Shown: positions 1 to 9,600 of the stretch, piece by piece | Layout: every line of letters begins with the position of its first letter | How positions within the stretch are numbered: the stretch's first letter is position 1 | Source of the DNA: Sphingomonas jeddahensis | Lineage (GTDB): Bacteria > Pseudomonadota > Alphaproteobacteria > Sphingomonadales > Sphingomonadaceae | NCBI RefSeq assembly: GCF_001981525.1 | Contig: NZ_MPSB01000002.1 | Span: forward strand, 124,001-188,000 | Direction: 5' to 3' | Length of the DNA stretch: 64,000 bases | The notes under the pieces: model-generated | Told to the model about the DNA's origin: nothing | Databases searched by the model: none | Seen by the model: only the letters and a program-made list of their open reading frames with translations | Program-made: the position numbers and the translations under genes

Positions 1-2019
1 GCCGACCTGATCGGCAGCCGCGCCGAACGTGAGGACGGCGCCGCGCACCGCGTCGACCTATCGCTGGTGCAGACCGCAGAGATCCGCGTCGGCGATACGG
101 TGATCCACGAGGATCATGGCATTGGCGTGGTCGCCGGCATCGAAGCCTTGCCCGAAAGCGAAGGGGTCGCCGGCGACACGATCAAGCTTCACTACGCCAA
201 GGAAGCGGTGCGGCTGGTGCCGGTCAGCGAAGCCGACCGCCTGTGGCGCTACGGCGCAGAGGACGATGCCGTCACGCTCGACACGCTCGACGGCAAGAGC
301 TGGCATGCCCGCCGCGGCGAGATCGCCGCAGCCATCGCCGAAACCGCGCGCAGCCTGACCGAACTCGCCGCCGAGCGCGCCGATCGCACCGCCCCCGTGC
401 TCGACCCGCCCGTCGCCGCCTATGAGCGGTTCGCCGCCGGCTTCCCCTTCTCCGAAACCGCCGATCAGCTCACCGCCATCGAAGCGGTGCGCAGTGATCT
501 CGCCTCAGGCAAGCCGATGGACCGGCTGGTGATCGGCGACGTCGGCTTCGGCAAGACGGAGGTCGCGCTGCGCGCCGCCGCCGTCGCCGCGCTCGCGGGC
601 AAGCAGGTCGCGCTCGCCGCCCCTACCACCGTGCTCGCCCGCCAGCATCTCGAAACCTTCAAGGCCCGCTTCGAGGGCACCGACATCGTCGTCGAAGGCC
701 TCTCACGCCTGACCAGCGCCGCCGACAAGAAGCGCGTCAAGGCGGGCCTGGCGGACGGCAGCGTCCACATCGTGATCGGCACCGGCGCGGTCGCCGGCAA
801 GGGCGTCGCCTACAAGGATCTCGCGCTCGTCATCGTCGACGAGGAACAGCGCTTCGGCGCCGCCGACAAGAACAAGCTCCAGGATCTCTCTGCCGGCCAC
901 CTCCTGACGCTGTCCGCCACCCCGATCCCGCGCACGCTGCAATCGGCTTTGGTCGGCCTGCGCCAGCTATCGGTGATCGCCACCCCGCCCGCACGGCGCC
1001 AGCCGATCCGCACTGCCGTCTCCCCCTTCGCGCCCGAGACGCTGCGCGCCGCGCTGCTGCGCGAACGCGCGCGCGGCGGTCAGAGCTTCGTCGTCGTCCC
1101 ACGCATTTCGGACATGGCGCCGCTCGCCGAGAAGCTGGCCAAGCTCGTCCCCGAACTCGATCTCCTCCAGGCGCATGGCAAGATGCCCGCCGAGGAGATT
1201 GACGACGCCATGGTCCGCTTCGGCCGCGGCGACGGCGACGTGCTGCTCGCCACCAACATCATCGAGGCGGGGCTGGACGTGCCGCGCGCTAATACCATGG
1301 CGATCATGCACGCCGACCGTTTCGGCCTGTCCCAGCTGCACCAGCTGCGCGGCCGCGTCGGGCGTGGTCACCGCCGCGGCCAGGTGCTGCTGTTTACCGA
1401 CGCCAACGATGCGATCGCCCCGCGCACGCTCAAGCGGCTGCGCACGCTGGAGGCGTTCGACCGGCTCGGCGCTGGCTTCGCGATCAGCGCGCGCGATCTC
1501 GACATGCGCGGCGCCGGCGATCTGCTTGGCGATACCCAGGCCGGCCATATGCGGCTGATCGGGGTCGAGCTGTATCAGCAGTTGCTGGAAGACGCGCTGC
1601 GCACCGCGCGCGGCGAGACGGTGGAGCGCTGGACGCCCGACCTGCGCCTGGGCATCGAAGGCCGCCTCCCCGCCGACTGGATCCCGGAAGAGGACTTACG
1701 CATCTCGCTCTACGCCCGCCTCGGCCGCCTGCGCAGCGACGCCGATCTCGATGCGTTCGAGGCAGAGCTGGAGGACCGGTTCGGCGAACTGCCGGGGGAG
1801 GCGCAATTGCTGCTCGCCGTCACCAGAGCCCGCGAACGCGCCCGCGCGCTCGACATTGCCCGCATCGACGCCGGCCCCGCCGCCATCGCCCTCACCCCAC
1901 GCCCCGGCAGCACCGTCGCGCTGGAAGGCCCGGAGGAAAAGGACGGCCGCTTGCTGCTCAAGGAGCCGCTCGAGGATCCCCAAGCCCGGCTGGAGCGCCT
2001 CGCGACACTGCTGGGCTGA
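1..2019 (+). CDS. mfd: Transcription-repair coupling factor Mfd, C-terminal part (5' end outside window)
   Basis: Mfd recognises RNA polymerase stalled at DNA damage, pushes it off with its translocase and recruits UvrABC. The reading frame is already open at base 1, so the N-terminal UvrB-homology part lies outside the window. What is visible, in order, is the CarD-like RNA-polymerase-interaction domain (VGDTVIHEDHGIGVV), the superfamily 2 translocase with Walker A (GDVGFGKTE) and a DEEQRFG box, helicase motifs with SATPIPRTL and the QLRGRVGRG motif VI, and the C-terminal TRCF domain. The GTG at 67 is internal and not a start. Synteny and sequence are ordinary core genome. Confidence 0.97.
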   Translation, partial: ADLIGSRAEREDGAAHRVDLSLVQTAEIRVGDTVIHEDHGIGVVAGIEALPESEGVAGDTIKLHYAKEAVRLVPVSEADRLWRYGAEDDAVTLDTLDGKSWHARRGEIAAAIAETARSLTELAAERADRTAPVLDPPVAAYERFAAGFPFSETADQLTAIEAVRSDLASGKPMDRLVIGDVGFGKTEVALRAAAVAALAGKQVALAAPTTVLARQHLETFKARFEGTDIVVEGLSRLTSAADKKRVKAGLADGSVHIVIGTGAVAGKGVAYKDLALVIVDEEQRFGAADKNKLQDLSAGHLLTLSATPIPRTLQSALVGLRQLSVIATPPARRQPIRTAVSPFAPETLRAALLRERARGGQSFVVVPRISDMAPLAEKLAKLVPELDLLQAHGKMPAEEIDDAMVRFGRGDGDVLLATNIIEAGLDVPRANTMAIMHADRFGLSQLHQLRGRVGRGHRRGQVLLFTDANDAIAPRTLKRLRTLEAFDRLGAGFAISARDLDMRGAGDLLGDTQAGHMRLIGVELYQQLLEDALRTARGETVERWTPDLRLGIEGRLPADWIPEEDLRISLYARLGRLRSDADLDAFEAELEDRFGELPGEAQLLLAVTRARERARALDIARIDAGPAAIALTPRPGSTVALEGPEEKDGRLLLKEPLEDPQARLERLATLLG

Positions 2020-2040
2020 TCTCTAACCTCTCGGTTATAC

Positions 2041-2121
2041 GTCACCCCGGACTTGATCCGGGGTCCCGCTGCCTCGTCACGTATCAGAAGAAGCGGGTCC
2101 CCGGCTCAAGGCCGGGGTGAC
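2041..2121. repeat. REP-like intergenic palindrome, copy 1
   Basis: The 81-bp element begins GTCACCCCGG and ends CCGGGGTGAC, with inner arms GGGGTCCC and GGGTCCCCGG. It fills most of the gap between mfd and the convergent SDR gene and could form a long hairpin that ends transcripts from both sides. Closely related copies occur at 6203-6296 and 63581-63662, and a divergent one at 7687-7775. Confidence 0.85.
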
Positions 2122-2138
2122 GGTGCGTCGCTAGTGGA

Positions 2139-3125
2139 TCAAGGATTCCCCCTCCCCCCATGCGCACCCACCGCGGTCCCGGTGGAGAAGCTCGCCTCGT
2201 CCGACGCCAACGCCACGAACAGCGATCCAAGCTCCGCCGGCTGCCCGGCGCGTCCCAACGGCGTATCCTGCCCGAACTCGCCCATCTTCCCCGGCAACTG
2301 CCCGCCCGCCACCTGAAGCGGCGTCCACACCGGCCCCGGCGCCACCGCATTCACGCGGATGCCCTTTTTGGCGAGCTGCTTGGCCATGCCCTTCGTCAGG
2401 TTCAGGATCGCCGCCTTGGTGGAGGCATAGTCGATCAATTCCTCACCGGGATCATAGCTGTTCACGGAGATTGTGTTGAGGATCACCGCCCCCGGCGGCA
2501 GCGACGGGATCGCCGCCTTGCTGAAACGGAACACGTGATAGACGTTAGTTTCGTAGGTGCGGACGAACTGTTCATCCGTGATCTCCAAAATGTCGGCCCG
2601 GCTCTGCTGATAGGCCGCATTGTTGACCAGGATGTCGAGCCCGCCGAGCTGCGCGATCGCCTTCTTCACCGTTTCCTCGCACGCCTTCTGGGTGCGGATG
2701 TCGGCGGGCAGCAGCACCGCCTTGCGCCCGGCCTGTTCGATCAGCTGCTTCACCTCGCGCGCGTCGGGCTCTTCGCTGGGATGATAATTGATCGCGACGT
2801 CCGCGCCCTCGCGCGCAAAGGCGATCGCCGCCGCGCGCCCGATCCCGCTGTCGCCGCCGGTGATCAGCGCGCGGCGCCCGGTCAGCTTGCCCGATCCGCG
2901 ATAGCTCGTCTCGCCATGGTCCGGGCGCGGGTTCATCTTGCTCGCCAGCGCCGGCCAGGGCTGGCGCTGCTCCGGAAACGGCTCGCGGCGATATTTGGTG
3001 CGCGGATCGCGCAGCACGGGTCGCTCGCCCGCACCGCCTTGCGCCCCCGCCGGTGTCGCCGCCGCGGCCAGGCCCAGCGCAGCACCACCCAGCACGCCCC
3101 GGCGAGAGGCCTCGAAATCGCTCAT
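2139..3125 (-). CDS. SDR family oxidoreductase with Tat-type leader
   Basis: This is a 328-residue short-chain dehydrogenase/reductase of the long 'YghA-like' group. Residues 7-12 (SRRGVL) followed by an Ala-rich hydrophobic stretch look like a twin-arginine leader, suggesting export of the folded cofactor-bound enzyme. The Rossmann motif TGGDSGIG is at 89-96, followed by NNAA and the Ser/Tyr/Lys site in SVNSYDPGEELIDYASTK. I chose the ATG at 3125 rather than the one 18 codons upstream because GGAGAC lies just ahead of it and the Tat motif then falls at the N-terminus. The substrate is unknown. It is convergent with mfd and runs in the same direction as the MFS gene upstream. Confidence 0.88.
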   Translation of the reverse strand: MSDFEASRRGVLGGAALGLAAAATPAGAQGGAGERPVLRDPRTKYRREPFPEQRQPWPALASKMNPRPDHGETSYRGSGKLTGRRALITGGDSGIGRAAAIAFAREGADVAINYHPSEEPDAREVKQLIEQAGRKAVLLPADIRTQKACEETVKKAIAQLGGLDILVNNAAYQQSRADILEITDEQFVRTYETNVYHVFRFSKAAIPSLPPGAVILNTISVNSYDPGEELIDYASTKAAILNLTKGMAKQLAKKGIRVNAVAPGPVWTPLQVAGGQLPGKMGEFGQDTPLGRAGQPAELGSLFVALASDEASFSTGTAVGAHGGRGNP

Positions 3126-3182
3126 CGCTTCGTCTCCGCTAATCTCGACCGACAACGGCCCGACGCGGCGGACGTTCACTTC

Positions 3183-4376
3183 TCAGCGACTCAACCGGCG
3201 ATCCACCAGCAGCGACAGCGCCCAGATCGCCAGCCCCCCGAGCGCCAGCCCCATCCCGACCCACCCGGTCGAGGTCCAGCCCAAGCCGGCGCTGATCGCC
3301 GCCCCGCCCAGCAACGGCCCCAGCGCATTGGCGACGTTGAACGCCGAATGGTGCAGCGCCGCCGCCAGCATCTGCGCCTCACCCGCCACATCCATCAAGC
3401 GGATCTGGAGCACGCTGCCCAGCCCGCCGCTCATGCCGATCAACGTCACGATCATCAGCATCGACCACAATTGCTCCGCCGCGATCGCGTAGATCGCCAG
3501 CATTGCCGCCCCAAACGCCAGAGTCAGCCCGGCGGTGGGCATCAGCGCACGATCCGCTCCCCAGGCGCAGATGATCGTGCCCAATGTCATCCCCACGCCG
3601 AACAGCGCCAGCGCCACCGGGATCATCCCGGGCGCGCCGGTCACCTCCGTCATCGTCGACGCAAGATAGGTGTAAACGGCAAACAGCCCGCCGAAACCAA
3701 CCGCCCCCGTCGCCAGCGCCAGCCACACGCGCAGGTTGCGCAGCGCGCCCAACTCCCGCAGCGGGCTCGCCGTGCGATCGGCTGGCGTTCGCGGCGCGAA
3801 GAACAGCACCATTACCGCCGTCGCCACCGCCAGCACCGCGACGATCGCGAAACCCCAGCGCCAGCCGAGCGCCCGCCCCACGACATTGGCGAAAGGCACG
3901 CCCGCAATGGTGGCGATCGTCAGCCCCAGCATCATGCGCGACACCGCCTGACTTCGCCGTTCATGCGGCACCATCCCCGCGGCCACCAGCGCCCCGACGC
4001 CGAAGAACGCGCCATGCGGCAGGCCGCTGAGGAAACGGAACACCAGCATCCAGCCGAAATCCGGCGCCAGTGCCGACAGTGCATTGGCCAGCGCAAAGAA
4101 ACTCATCAGCCCGATCAGCAGCTTGCGCCGCGACAGCCGCGCGCCGAGCACCGCCAGCAGCGGCGCGCCGACCACCACGCCCAGCGCATAGACGCTGATC
4201 GCATGCCCCGCGGTCGGCTCGTCCACGCCCAGCCCGGCGGCAAGCTCGGGCAACAGGCTCATCGACGCGAATTCGGTGGTGCCGATCGCAAACCCGCCCA
4301 TCGCCAGCGCGAACAGCGCCAGCTTGGTGTTGACCGGCTGTCCGGTCGCGGTGACGGGAAGCGTTGCCACGCTCAC
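3183..4376 (-). CDS. MFS transporter, DHA1 (AraJ/YdhP-like) type
   Basis: This is an inner-membrane major facilitator with about 12 hydrophobic segments, of the sugar-efflux/drug-efflux DHA1 type. The first helix reads ALFALAMGGFAIGTTEF, typical of AraJ- and YdhP-like exporters, and the loop after helix 2 carries the family Arg-rich motif (GARLSRRK). The frame stays open as far as 5000, but that extension is antisense to the CoA-transferase gene and is not protein-like. The most likely starts are the GTG at 4376 or at 4370; no strong ribosome site separates them. The substrate cannot be predicted. Its stop lies about 60 bases from the start of the SDR gene, so the two may be cotranscribed. 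Confidence 0.85.
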   Translation of the reverse strand: MSVATLPVTATGQPVNTKLALFALAMGGFAIGTTEFASMSLLPELAAGLGVDEPTAGHAISVYALGVVVGAPLLAVLGARLSRRKLLIGLMSFFALANALSALAPDFGWMLVFRFLSGLPHGAFFGVGALVAAGMVPHERRSQAVSRMMLGLTIATIAGVPFANVVGRALGWRWGFAIVAVLAVATAVMVLFFAPRTPADRTASPLRELGALRNLRVWLALATGAVGFGGLFAVYTYLASTMTEVTGAPGMIPVALALFGVGMTLGTIICAWGADRALMPTAGLTLAFGAAMLAIYAIAAEQLWSMLMIVTLIGMSGGLGSVLQIRLMDVAGEAQMLAAALHHSAFNVANALGPLLGGAAISAGLGWTSTGWVGMGLALGGLAIWALSLLVDRRLSR

Positions 4377-4661
4377 CGGTGCACCGCCGATGATGGCGCA
4401 CCCGCACGCATGCCGCGCCCAAGGCTCGGGATCATATCGTTCTCCGCTGTAAGGATGCAGCCGCTCGTGTTCGACCACTATGTCGCTGAACTCCGCCCAT
4501 CGGTCGGAGTGACAAGCGGTATTATCGTTATGCTGCGCCGCAAAATCAACGCGTGCAACGCAGCAAGAAATGCAGCGTTGGGCCGCGTCGCCCTCGACAT
4601 GGCAGACCCAAACGTCGAAAGGCAGCCTTACTGGCCATTCAACAACGTAAAGAGGAACCTC

Positions 4662-6176
4662 GTGTCCGATCGCATTGCCTGTGCCGCCCTTCGCAGCCGC
4701 ATCACCGACGCCGACACGGCGGCCGCGCTGATCAGCCCCGGCGAGACGGTCGGCATGAGCGGCTTCACCGGATCGGGTTACCCCAAGGCGGTCCCGCAGG
4801 CATTGGCGCGCCGCATGGCTGGCGAAAGCGCCGCCGGCCGCCCGTTCCGCGTCAACCTGTGGACCGGCGCTTCGACCGGCCCGGAGCTCGACGGCGCGCT
4901 CGCCGCAGTGGACGGCATCGCCCAGCGTCTGCCCTACAGCTCCGATCCGGTCGCTCGCGAAAAGATCAATCGCGGCGAGATCGACTATCTCGACATGCAT
5001 CTGAGCCAGGTCGCACCGATGGCCTGGGAAGGCGTGATCGGCACGCTCGACACCGCCGTGATCGAGATCAGCGGCATCCGCCCCGACGGCTCGCTGATCC
5101 CCTCATCCTCGGTCGGCAACAACAAGACCTGGCTTGATCGCGCCAGCCGCGTGATCCTTGAGGTCAATCGCTGGCAGAATGCCGCGCTGGAGGGCATGCA
5201 CGACATTTACTACGGCACGCGCCTGCCACCCGATCGCGTGCCGATCCCGCTGGTCAAGCCCGACGATCGCATCGGCACGCCCTATCTCGCCTGCGACCCC
5301 GACAAGATCGTCGCCATCGTGGAAACCGACGCGCCGGATCGTAACCTGCCCTTCGCCGCGCCCGACGCCACCGCGCTGGCCATCGCCGGCCACATCATCG
5401 AATTCCTCAGCCATGAGGTGAAGCGCGGCCGCCTGCCCGCCTCGCTGCTGCCGATCCAGTCGGGCGTCGGCAACATCGCCAACGCGGTGCTTTCCGGCCT
5501 GGTCGATGCGCCGTTCGACCCGATGACAGCTTATACCGAGGTGATTCAGGACGGGATGCTCGACCTGCTCGATGTCGGTAAGCTGCGCATGGCCTCGGCC
5601 ACCGCCTTCTCGCTCAGCCCCGCGGCGGCGGAGCGGCTCAACGCCGACATGGCGCATTACGCCAAGCGCATGATCCTGCGCCCGCAGGAGATCAGCAACC
5701 ACCCCGAGTTGGTCCGCCGCCTCGGCTGCATCGCGATGAACGGCCTGATCGAGGCCGACATCTACGGCAACGTCAATTCGACATTGGTGATGGGATCGCG
5801 AATCCAGAACGGCATCGGCGGCTCGGGCGATTTCGCACGCAACGCTTATGTCTCGATCTTCATGACGCCCTCCACGGCAAAAAACGGCAACATTTCCGCC
5901 ATCGTGCCGCAGGCGAGCCATGTCGATCACATCATGCAGGACGTGCAGGTGATCGTCACCGAACAGGGCCTCGCCGACCTGCGCGGCCTAAGCCCGCAGC
6001 AGCGCGCCAAGCTGGTGATCGAGCGCTGCGCCCACCCCGATTACCGGCCTTTGCTCACCGATTATGCCGCCCGCACCCGCGGCGGTTCTTACGGCCTCCA
6101 CGCCCCCTCGCTGCCGGCCGAGGCCTTGTCCTGGCACCGCCGCTTCATGGAAACGGGCACGATGCTGCCGGGCTGA
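4662..6176 (+). CDS. Acetyl-CoA hydrolase/transferase family protein (succinyl-CoA:acetate CoA-transferase type)
   Basis: Enzymes of this family (AarC, Cat1, Ach1) move CoA between succinyl-CoA and acetate or hydrolyse acyl-CoA in the cytoplasm. The 504-residue length matches the family. Visible landmarks are GMSGFTGSGYPKAVP near residue 30, PIQSGVGNIANAV near 265, Glu293 in YTEVIQDG, which corresponds to the catalytic Glu294 of AarC, and EADIYGNVNST. The frame is open far upstream, but the protein begins at the GTG at 4662, which has AGAGGA about 8 bases before it. It is divergent from the MFS gene. Acetate overflow or acyl-CoA recycling is the likely role. Confidence 0.9.
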   Translation: MSDRIACAALRSRITDADTAAALISPGETVGMSGFTGSGYPKAVPQALARRMAGESAAGRPFRVNLWTGASTGPELDGALAAVDGIAQRLPYSSDPVAREKINRGEIDYLDMHLSQVAPMAWEGVIGTLDTAVIEISGIRPDGSLIPSSSVGNNKTWLDRASRVILEVNRWQNAALEGMHDIYYGTRLPPDRVPIPLVKPDDRIGTPYLACDPDKIVAIVETDAPDRNLPFAAPDATALAIAGHIIEFLSHEVKRGRLPASLLPIQSGVGNIANAVLSGLVDAPFDPMTAYTEVIQDGMLDLLDVGKLRMASATAFSLSPAAAERLNADMAHYAKRMILRPQEISNHPELVRRLGCIAMNGLIEADIYGNVNSTLVMGSRIQNGIGGSGDFARNAYVSIFMTPSTAKNGNISAIVPQASHVDHIMQDVQVIVTEQGLADLRGLSPQQRAKLVIERCAHPDYRPLLTDYAARTRGGSYGLHAPSLPAEALSWHRRFMETGTMLPG

Positions 6177-6202
6177 CGAGCGTCCGATCCCACCAATGCT
6201 CC

Positions 6203-6296
6203 GTCACCCCGGCCTTGTGCCGGGGTCCAGTATTCCGCGAACCTAACGGCATGAGAGCACGCGGCACCCTGGATGCTGGGACAAGCCCGGCATGAC
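6203..6296. repeat. REP-like intergenic palindrome, copy 2
   Basis: This copy starts GTCACCCCGGCCTTGTGCCG and ends with a diverged arm (GACAAGCCCGGCATGAC). It sits 26 bases after the CoA-transferase stop codon and probably serves as a hairpin between this gene and the next one on the same strand. Confidence 0.8.
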
Positions 6297-6403
6297 GTAG
6301 GAAGACCCCAGCGCTCACGCGAACACGTCGGCCGCACTCGACCCCAGTGGAACGTCCGCGCCCCCAACCTGTTCGTCTGCGAAGACAAGGGTTTGGGGAC
6401 ACG

Positions 6404-7696
6404 ATGGCGACGACCACCGAAGCAAGCACTGCCGGCCACGACGCGGCAAAGCCATGGGCTATCCCACCGCGCGGCTGGAAGGACGTCGCGATGCGCGCCT
6501 GGGCGGAGGCGGGGCAGGACAATATCAGCCTGATCGCCTCGGGCGTCGCCTTCTGCGGCATCCTTGCCATGGTGCCGATGCTCGGCGCTATCGTGCTCAG
6601 CTACGGCCTGATCGCGACGCCGGAAACGGTGATCGAGAATGTCCGCTCGATGATGTCCGTCATGCCCGCCGACGCCGCGCGGCTGATCGGCGAGCAGCTC
6701 GCCAACATCGTCACCACCTCCGATGGCAAGAAGGGCTTCGGCCTGTTGATCGCACTCGGCATCGCGCTCTACGGCGCGATGAAGGGCGCCACCGCGATCA
6801 TCACCGCGCTCAACATCGCTTATGACGAGGAGGAAACGCGCGGCTTCGTCAAGCTCAACCTCCTCGCACTCAGCATTACCGCGGCTGGCGTTTTGGGCGT
6901 GATCCTGGCGGTGGCGACGATCACCGCGATGAGCTCGCTTGACACGCTCTTTCCGTGGCTCCCGGATATCGTGCTGACGATCGGCCGGATCCTGTCCCAC
7001 TTGGTCATGGCCGCGGTCGGCGCCGCGGCGGCGGCGACGCTCTACCGCTTCGCCCCCAATCGCCAGCACGCCAAATGGTTGTGGCTCAGCCCCGGTTCTG
7101 CGCTTGCCGCATTGTCGTGGGTGCTGATGACCTTCGGCTTCGGCATCTATGTCGCCAATTTCGGCAGCTATGACGCGACCTATGGCTCGCTCGGCGCGGC
7201 GGTCGTGCTGCTCACCTGGCTGTACCTGTCAGCCTACGTCCTGCTGCTCGGTGCCGAGTTCAATTGCGAGCTGGAACGCCAGACCGCGTACGACACCACC
7301 ACCGGCGCCTCGCAGCCGATCGGGCAGCGCGGCGCCTATGCCGCCGACACGGTCGCCACCGGACCGGAGCCGAAGTCAGAAAACAATCCCGGCCAGTCGC
7401 CTGCGTCGGCGGCGCCCGCCCCGACACCGTCCGCCACGCCGCCGAGCGTGCGCGCCGAGTTCGCCACCGGTCGCGGCGTCGATCGTGCGCTCCGGATTGC
7501 CGGGGTCGGCAAGGCCGGCCTCATCCCCTCGATCCTCGCCACTGGCGGCCTCACCTGCCTCGGCCGCCGCGACCGCGCTGCGCTCGGCGTCGCGCTCCTT
7601 GCTGCCTCGGGCGGCCTCAAGTGGATCACCAGCGCCAAACCGGCGGCACAGCGCGAGCAACGTCGTTCGCCCTCCCCCCTCCGGCCGTCACCCTGA
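6404..7696 (+). CDS. YihY/virulence factor BrkB family membrane protein
   Basis: This 430-residue inner-membrane protein has six predicted hydrophobic segments, including ISLIASGVAFCGILAMVPML, FGLLIALGIALYGAMKG and the family signature near residues 255-290 (YVANFGSYDATYGSLGA followed by WLYLSAYVLLLGAEFNCELE). The family was once annotated as ribonuclease BN, which is wrong; its function is unknown. The last 120 residues are a disordered Pro/Ala-rich stretch followed by a hydrophobic tail, an extension beyond the usual family core. The start at 6404 gives MATTTEAS; the 19 upstream codons are Arg/Pro-rich and unlikely to be translated. Confidence 0.9.
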   Translation: MATTTEASTAGHDAAKPWAIPPRGWKDVAMRAWAEAGQDNISLIASGVAFCGILAMVPMLGAIVLSYGLIATPETVIENVRSMMSVMPADAARLIGEQLANIVTTSDGKKGFGLLIALGIALYGAMKGATAIITALNIAYDEEETRGFVKLNLLALSITAAGVLGVILAVATITAMSSLDTLFPWLPDIVLTIGRILSHLVMAAVGAAAAATLYRFAPNRQHAKWLWLSPGSALAALSWVLMTFGFGIYVANFGSYDATYGSLGAAVVLLTWLYLSAYVLLLGAEFNCELERQTAYDTTTGASQPIGQRGAYAADTVATGPEPKSENNPGQSPASAAPAPTPSATPPSVRAEFATGRGVDRALRIAGVGKAGLIPSILATGGLTCLGRRDRAALGVALLAASGGLKWITSAKPAAQREQRRSPSPLRPSP

Positions 7697-7775
7697 ACTA
7701 GTTGCAGGGTCCACCCGTCCACCAGCCCGATCGCTGCTGTTGGCACGGTGGATGCCGAAAAAAGTTCAGCATGAC
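7687..7775. repeat. REP-like intergenic palindrome, diverged copy 3
   Basis: The element has outer ends GTCACCCTGAAC and GTTCAGCATGAC and inner GGGTCCA/GGATGCC arms. It lies between two convergent genes, so it may act as a shared terminator. It resembles the other copies in layout more than in sequence. Confidence 0.6.
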
Positions 7776-7794
7776 GTCATTGGGAAGAGCCCTG

Positions 7795-8007
7795 TCAGCC
7801 CTTCTTCAACGCGTCCGGCTTGTGCACCGCTTCCTTGCCGCTCTTGTCGCTCTTCACGCGATATTGCGGCTCGTCCTTGCTTGCCTTGGCGGTATGCCCA
7901 CCCGCCTTGGTGGTGGAGGTTTCCTTTCGCACTACCTTGCCGTGCGTCTCGCCCTGCGGCGTATCCCATTTCACATGATCGCCGGACTTGAACGTCTTCT
8001 CGGTCAT
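7795..8007 (-). CDS. DUF2945 (hypervirulence-associated TUDOR-domain) small protein
   Basis: This 70-residue basic, highly charged protein begins MTEKTFKSGDHVKWDTPQGE and contains GKVVRKETSTT and YRVKSDKSGKEAVHKPDALKK, the layout of the DUF2945/HVA1 TUDOR-like family common in sphingomonads and rhizobia. The function is unknown. Start 8007 has GGAGAG a few bases upstream, better than the start 21 codons further on. It is a cytoplasmic protein with no signal or membrane segment. Confidence 0.85.
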   Translation of the reverse strand: MTEKTFKSGDHVKWDTPQGETHGKVVRKETSTTKAGGHTAKASKDEPQYRVKSDKSGKEAVHKPDALKKG

Positions 8008-8096
8008 TGCACTCTCCATCGGCATGCCGTGCCGATGAAGCCCAACGCCTGACCCCGCGTGCGTCTCCACCGTTCCCCATCCGTTCTTGACCTGCT

Positions 8097-9209
8097 ATGC
8101 CGTGCGCGATGGAAGGCGGAGCGACTCGCAAGATCATCCATGTGGATATGGACGCGTTCTTCGCCTCGGTGGAGCAGCGCGACGATCCATCGCTCCGCGG
8201 CAAGCCGGTCGCGGTCGGCCATGCCGCCGCGCGCGGGGTGGTGGCGGCCGCCAGCTACGAGGCACGCGCGTTCGGCGTCCGCTCGGCGCTACCCTCGGTC
8301 ACCGCGCTGCGCCGCTGCCCGGACCTGATCTTCGTTCCCCCGCGGTTCGATGTGTACAAGGCCGTGTCGCGCCAGATTCATGCGATCTTCGCGGATTTCA
8401 CCCCGCTGATCCAACCGCTGTCACTGGACGAGGCCTATCTCGACGTCACCGAGAACCGCGCCGGCCTTCCCACCGCCTGGGCGACGGCCAAGGCGATCCG
8501 CGCGCGTATCCTTGCCGAAACCGGCCTCACCGCCTCCGCCGGCGTGTCGTACAACAAGTTTCTGGCCAAGCTCGCCTCCGACCACCGCAAGCCCAACGGC
8601 CAGTTCGCCGTGACGCCCGACATGGGGCCGGCATGGGTCGAGACGCTGCCCGTCGCCCGCTTCCACGGCATCGGCCCGGTCACCGCGGCGAAGATGAAGC
8701 GGCTGGGGATCGAGACCGGCGCCGATCTGCGCGCCAAGTCGCTCGCCTTTCTCGAGCAGCATTTCGGCAGTTCGGCCGATTGGTATCACGCCATCGCTCG
8801 GGGCGAGGATCACCGCCCGGTCAATCCCCACCGGGTGCGCAAATCGTCAGGCTCGGAGACCACCTTCGGTCGCGATCTCACCGAACCGGCCGAGATCGAG
8901 GCCGGCGTGCTGCGCATGGCGGACGATGTCTGGGCTTGGTGCGAGAAGGCTCAGGCGTTTGGCCGCACTGTCACGGTGAAGATCAAGTTTCAGGACTTCC
9001 GCCTGATTACTCGGAGCCGCAGCTTCGGCGGGGCGGTCAACGATCGGACGTTGCTCCACCGCACGAGCCTCGAGCTCGTTCGCTCGATCTACCCGGCCGA
9101 AACTGGCATCCGCCTGGTCGGCGTCACCGTGTCAAACTTCGAGGCAGCGGAGGAGGTTTCTGCCGCCCTGCCGCTGTTCGACGCGCCACCGCTCGCCACC
9201 TCGGCATGA
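8097..9209 (+). CDS. dinB: DNA polymerase IV (Y-family)
   Basis: DinB is an error-prone translesion polymerase. Its 370-residue length is normal. Motifs are HVDMDAFFASVE with the first metal ligand near residue 18, the SLDEAYLD active site near 110, the helix-hairpin-helix segment FHGIGPVTAAKMKRLGI near 190, and the little-finger domain ending in LPLF. The terminal ALPLFDAPPL may serve as a beta-clamp binding motif. Start could be 8097 or the ATG four codons later. It diverges from the small DUF2945 gene. No LexA box is obvious upstream. Confidence 0.95.
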   Translation: MPCAMEGGATRKIIHVDMDAFFASVEQRDDPSLRGKPVAVGHAAARGVVAAASYEARAFGVRSALPSVTALRRCPDLIFVPPRFDVYKAVSRQIHAIFADFTPLIQPLSLDEAYLDVTENRAGLPTAWATAKAIRARILAETGLTASAGVSYNKFLAKLASDHRKPNGQFAVTPDMGPAWVETLPVARFHGIGPVTAAKMKRLGIETGADLRAKSLAFLEQHFGSSADWYHAIARGEDHRPVNPHRVRKSSGSETTFGRDLTEPAEIEAGVLRMADDVWAWCEKAQAFGRTVTVKIKFQDFRLITRSRSFGGAVNDRTLLHRTSLELVRSIYPAETGIRLVGVTVSNFEAAEEVSAALPLFDAPPLATSA

Positions 9210-9600
9210 TCCTGGCTGGTCAGCGCAGCGCGTCCATCTCGTCGATCGCAGACTCCGCCGACAACTCGAGCACCGTCACTTCTAGGGCCTTGCCTCCAAA
9301 ATCAGCGCCTTGTTCCAGCGGCTCACGAGCGACTGAGGGCGTGGGACATGATCGCCGTCAACTCCAATCCGCAGCATCCCCGTCGTTGAACTGGGCCACG
9401 ATGGGCTTCAACGGTGCTGCTCAACTATCCGGTCGGCTGCGGGTAGGAAAAGAACTATGTGGCAGTCGAGTCGATCGTGGGTGGCGCCCACCGGGACGCC
9501 GTCACCCTTGATCGGCAGATGGGCGTCAGTGTCGGGCGGGTCGAGGGTGAGCGGACGCTTGCGCGGGTGCGGCGCCGGCTATGCAAGGGAACAAGGTTTA
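9210..9600. other. Intergenic stretch, possibly holding a gene remnant
   Basis: I find no convincing gene in these 391 bases. On the minus strand one frame ending near 9220 reads as plausible protein for about 40 codons (ALEVTVLELSAESAIDEM), and another further right reads GDGVPVGATHDRLDCHIVLF. They are separated by stops and shifts, so a decayed small gene is possible. No repeats or RNA genes were recognised. Confidence 0.4.

Noticed and set aside
2160-4661. A very long open frame on the plus strand leading into the CoA-transferase gene
   Set aside because: It is antisense to the SDR and MFS genes and its translation is Arg/Gln/His-rich without family features; only the part from 4662 is protein-like.
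4377-5000. N-terminal extension of the MFS transporter
   Set aside because: It would be antisense to the start of the CoA-transferase gene and lacks membrane or domain features.
9457-9600. N-terminal extension of the truncated haemoglobin
   Set aside because: The 48 extra residues are Trp/Ser/Arg-rich and unlike globins; group II globins begin near MTEQSRYDRIGG.
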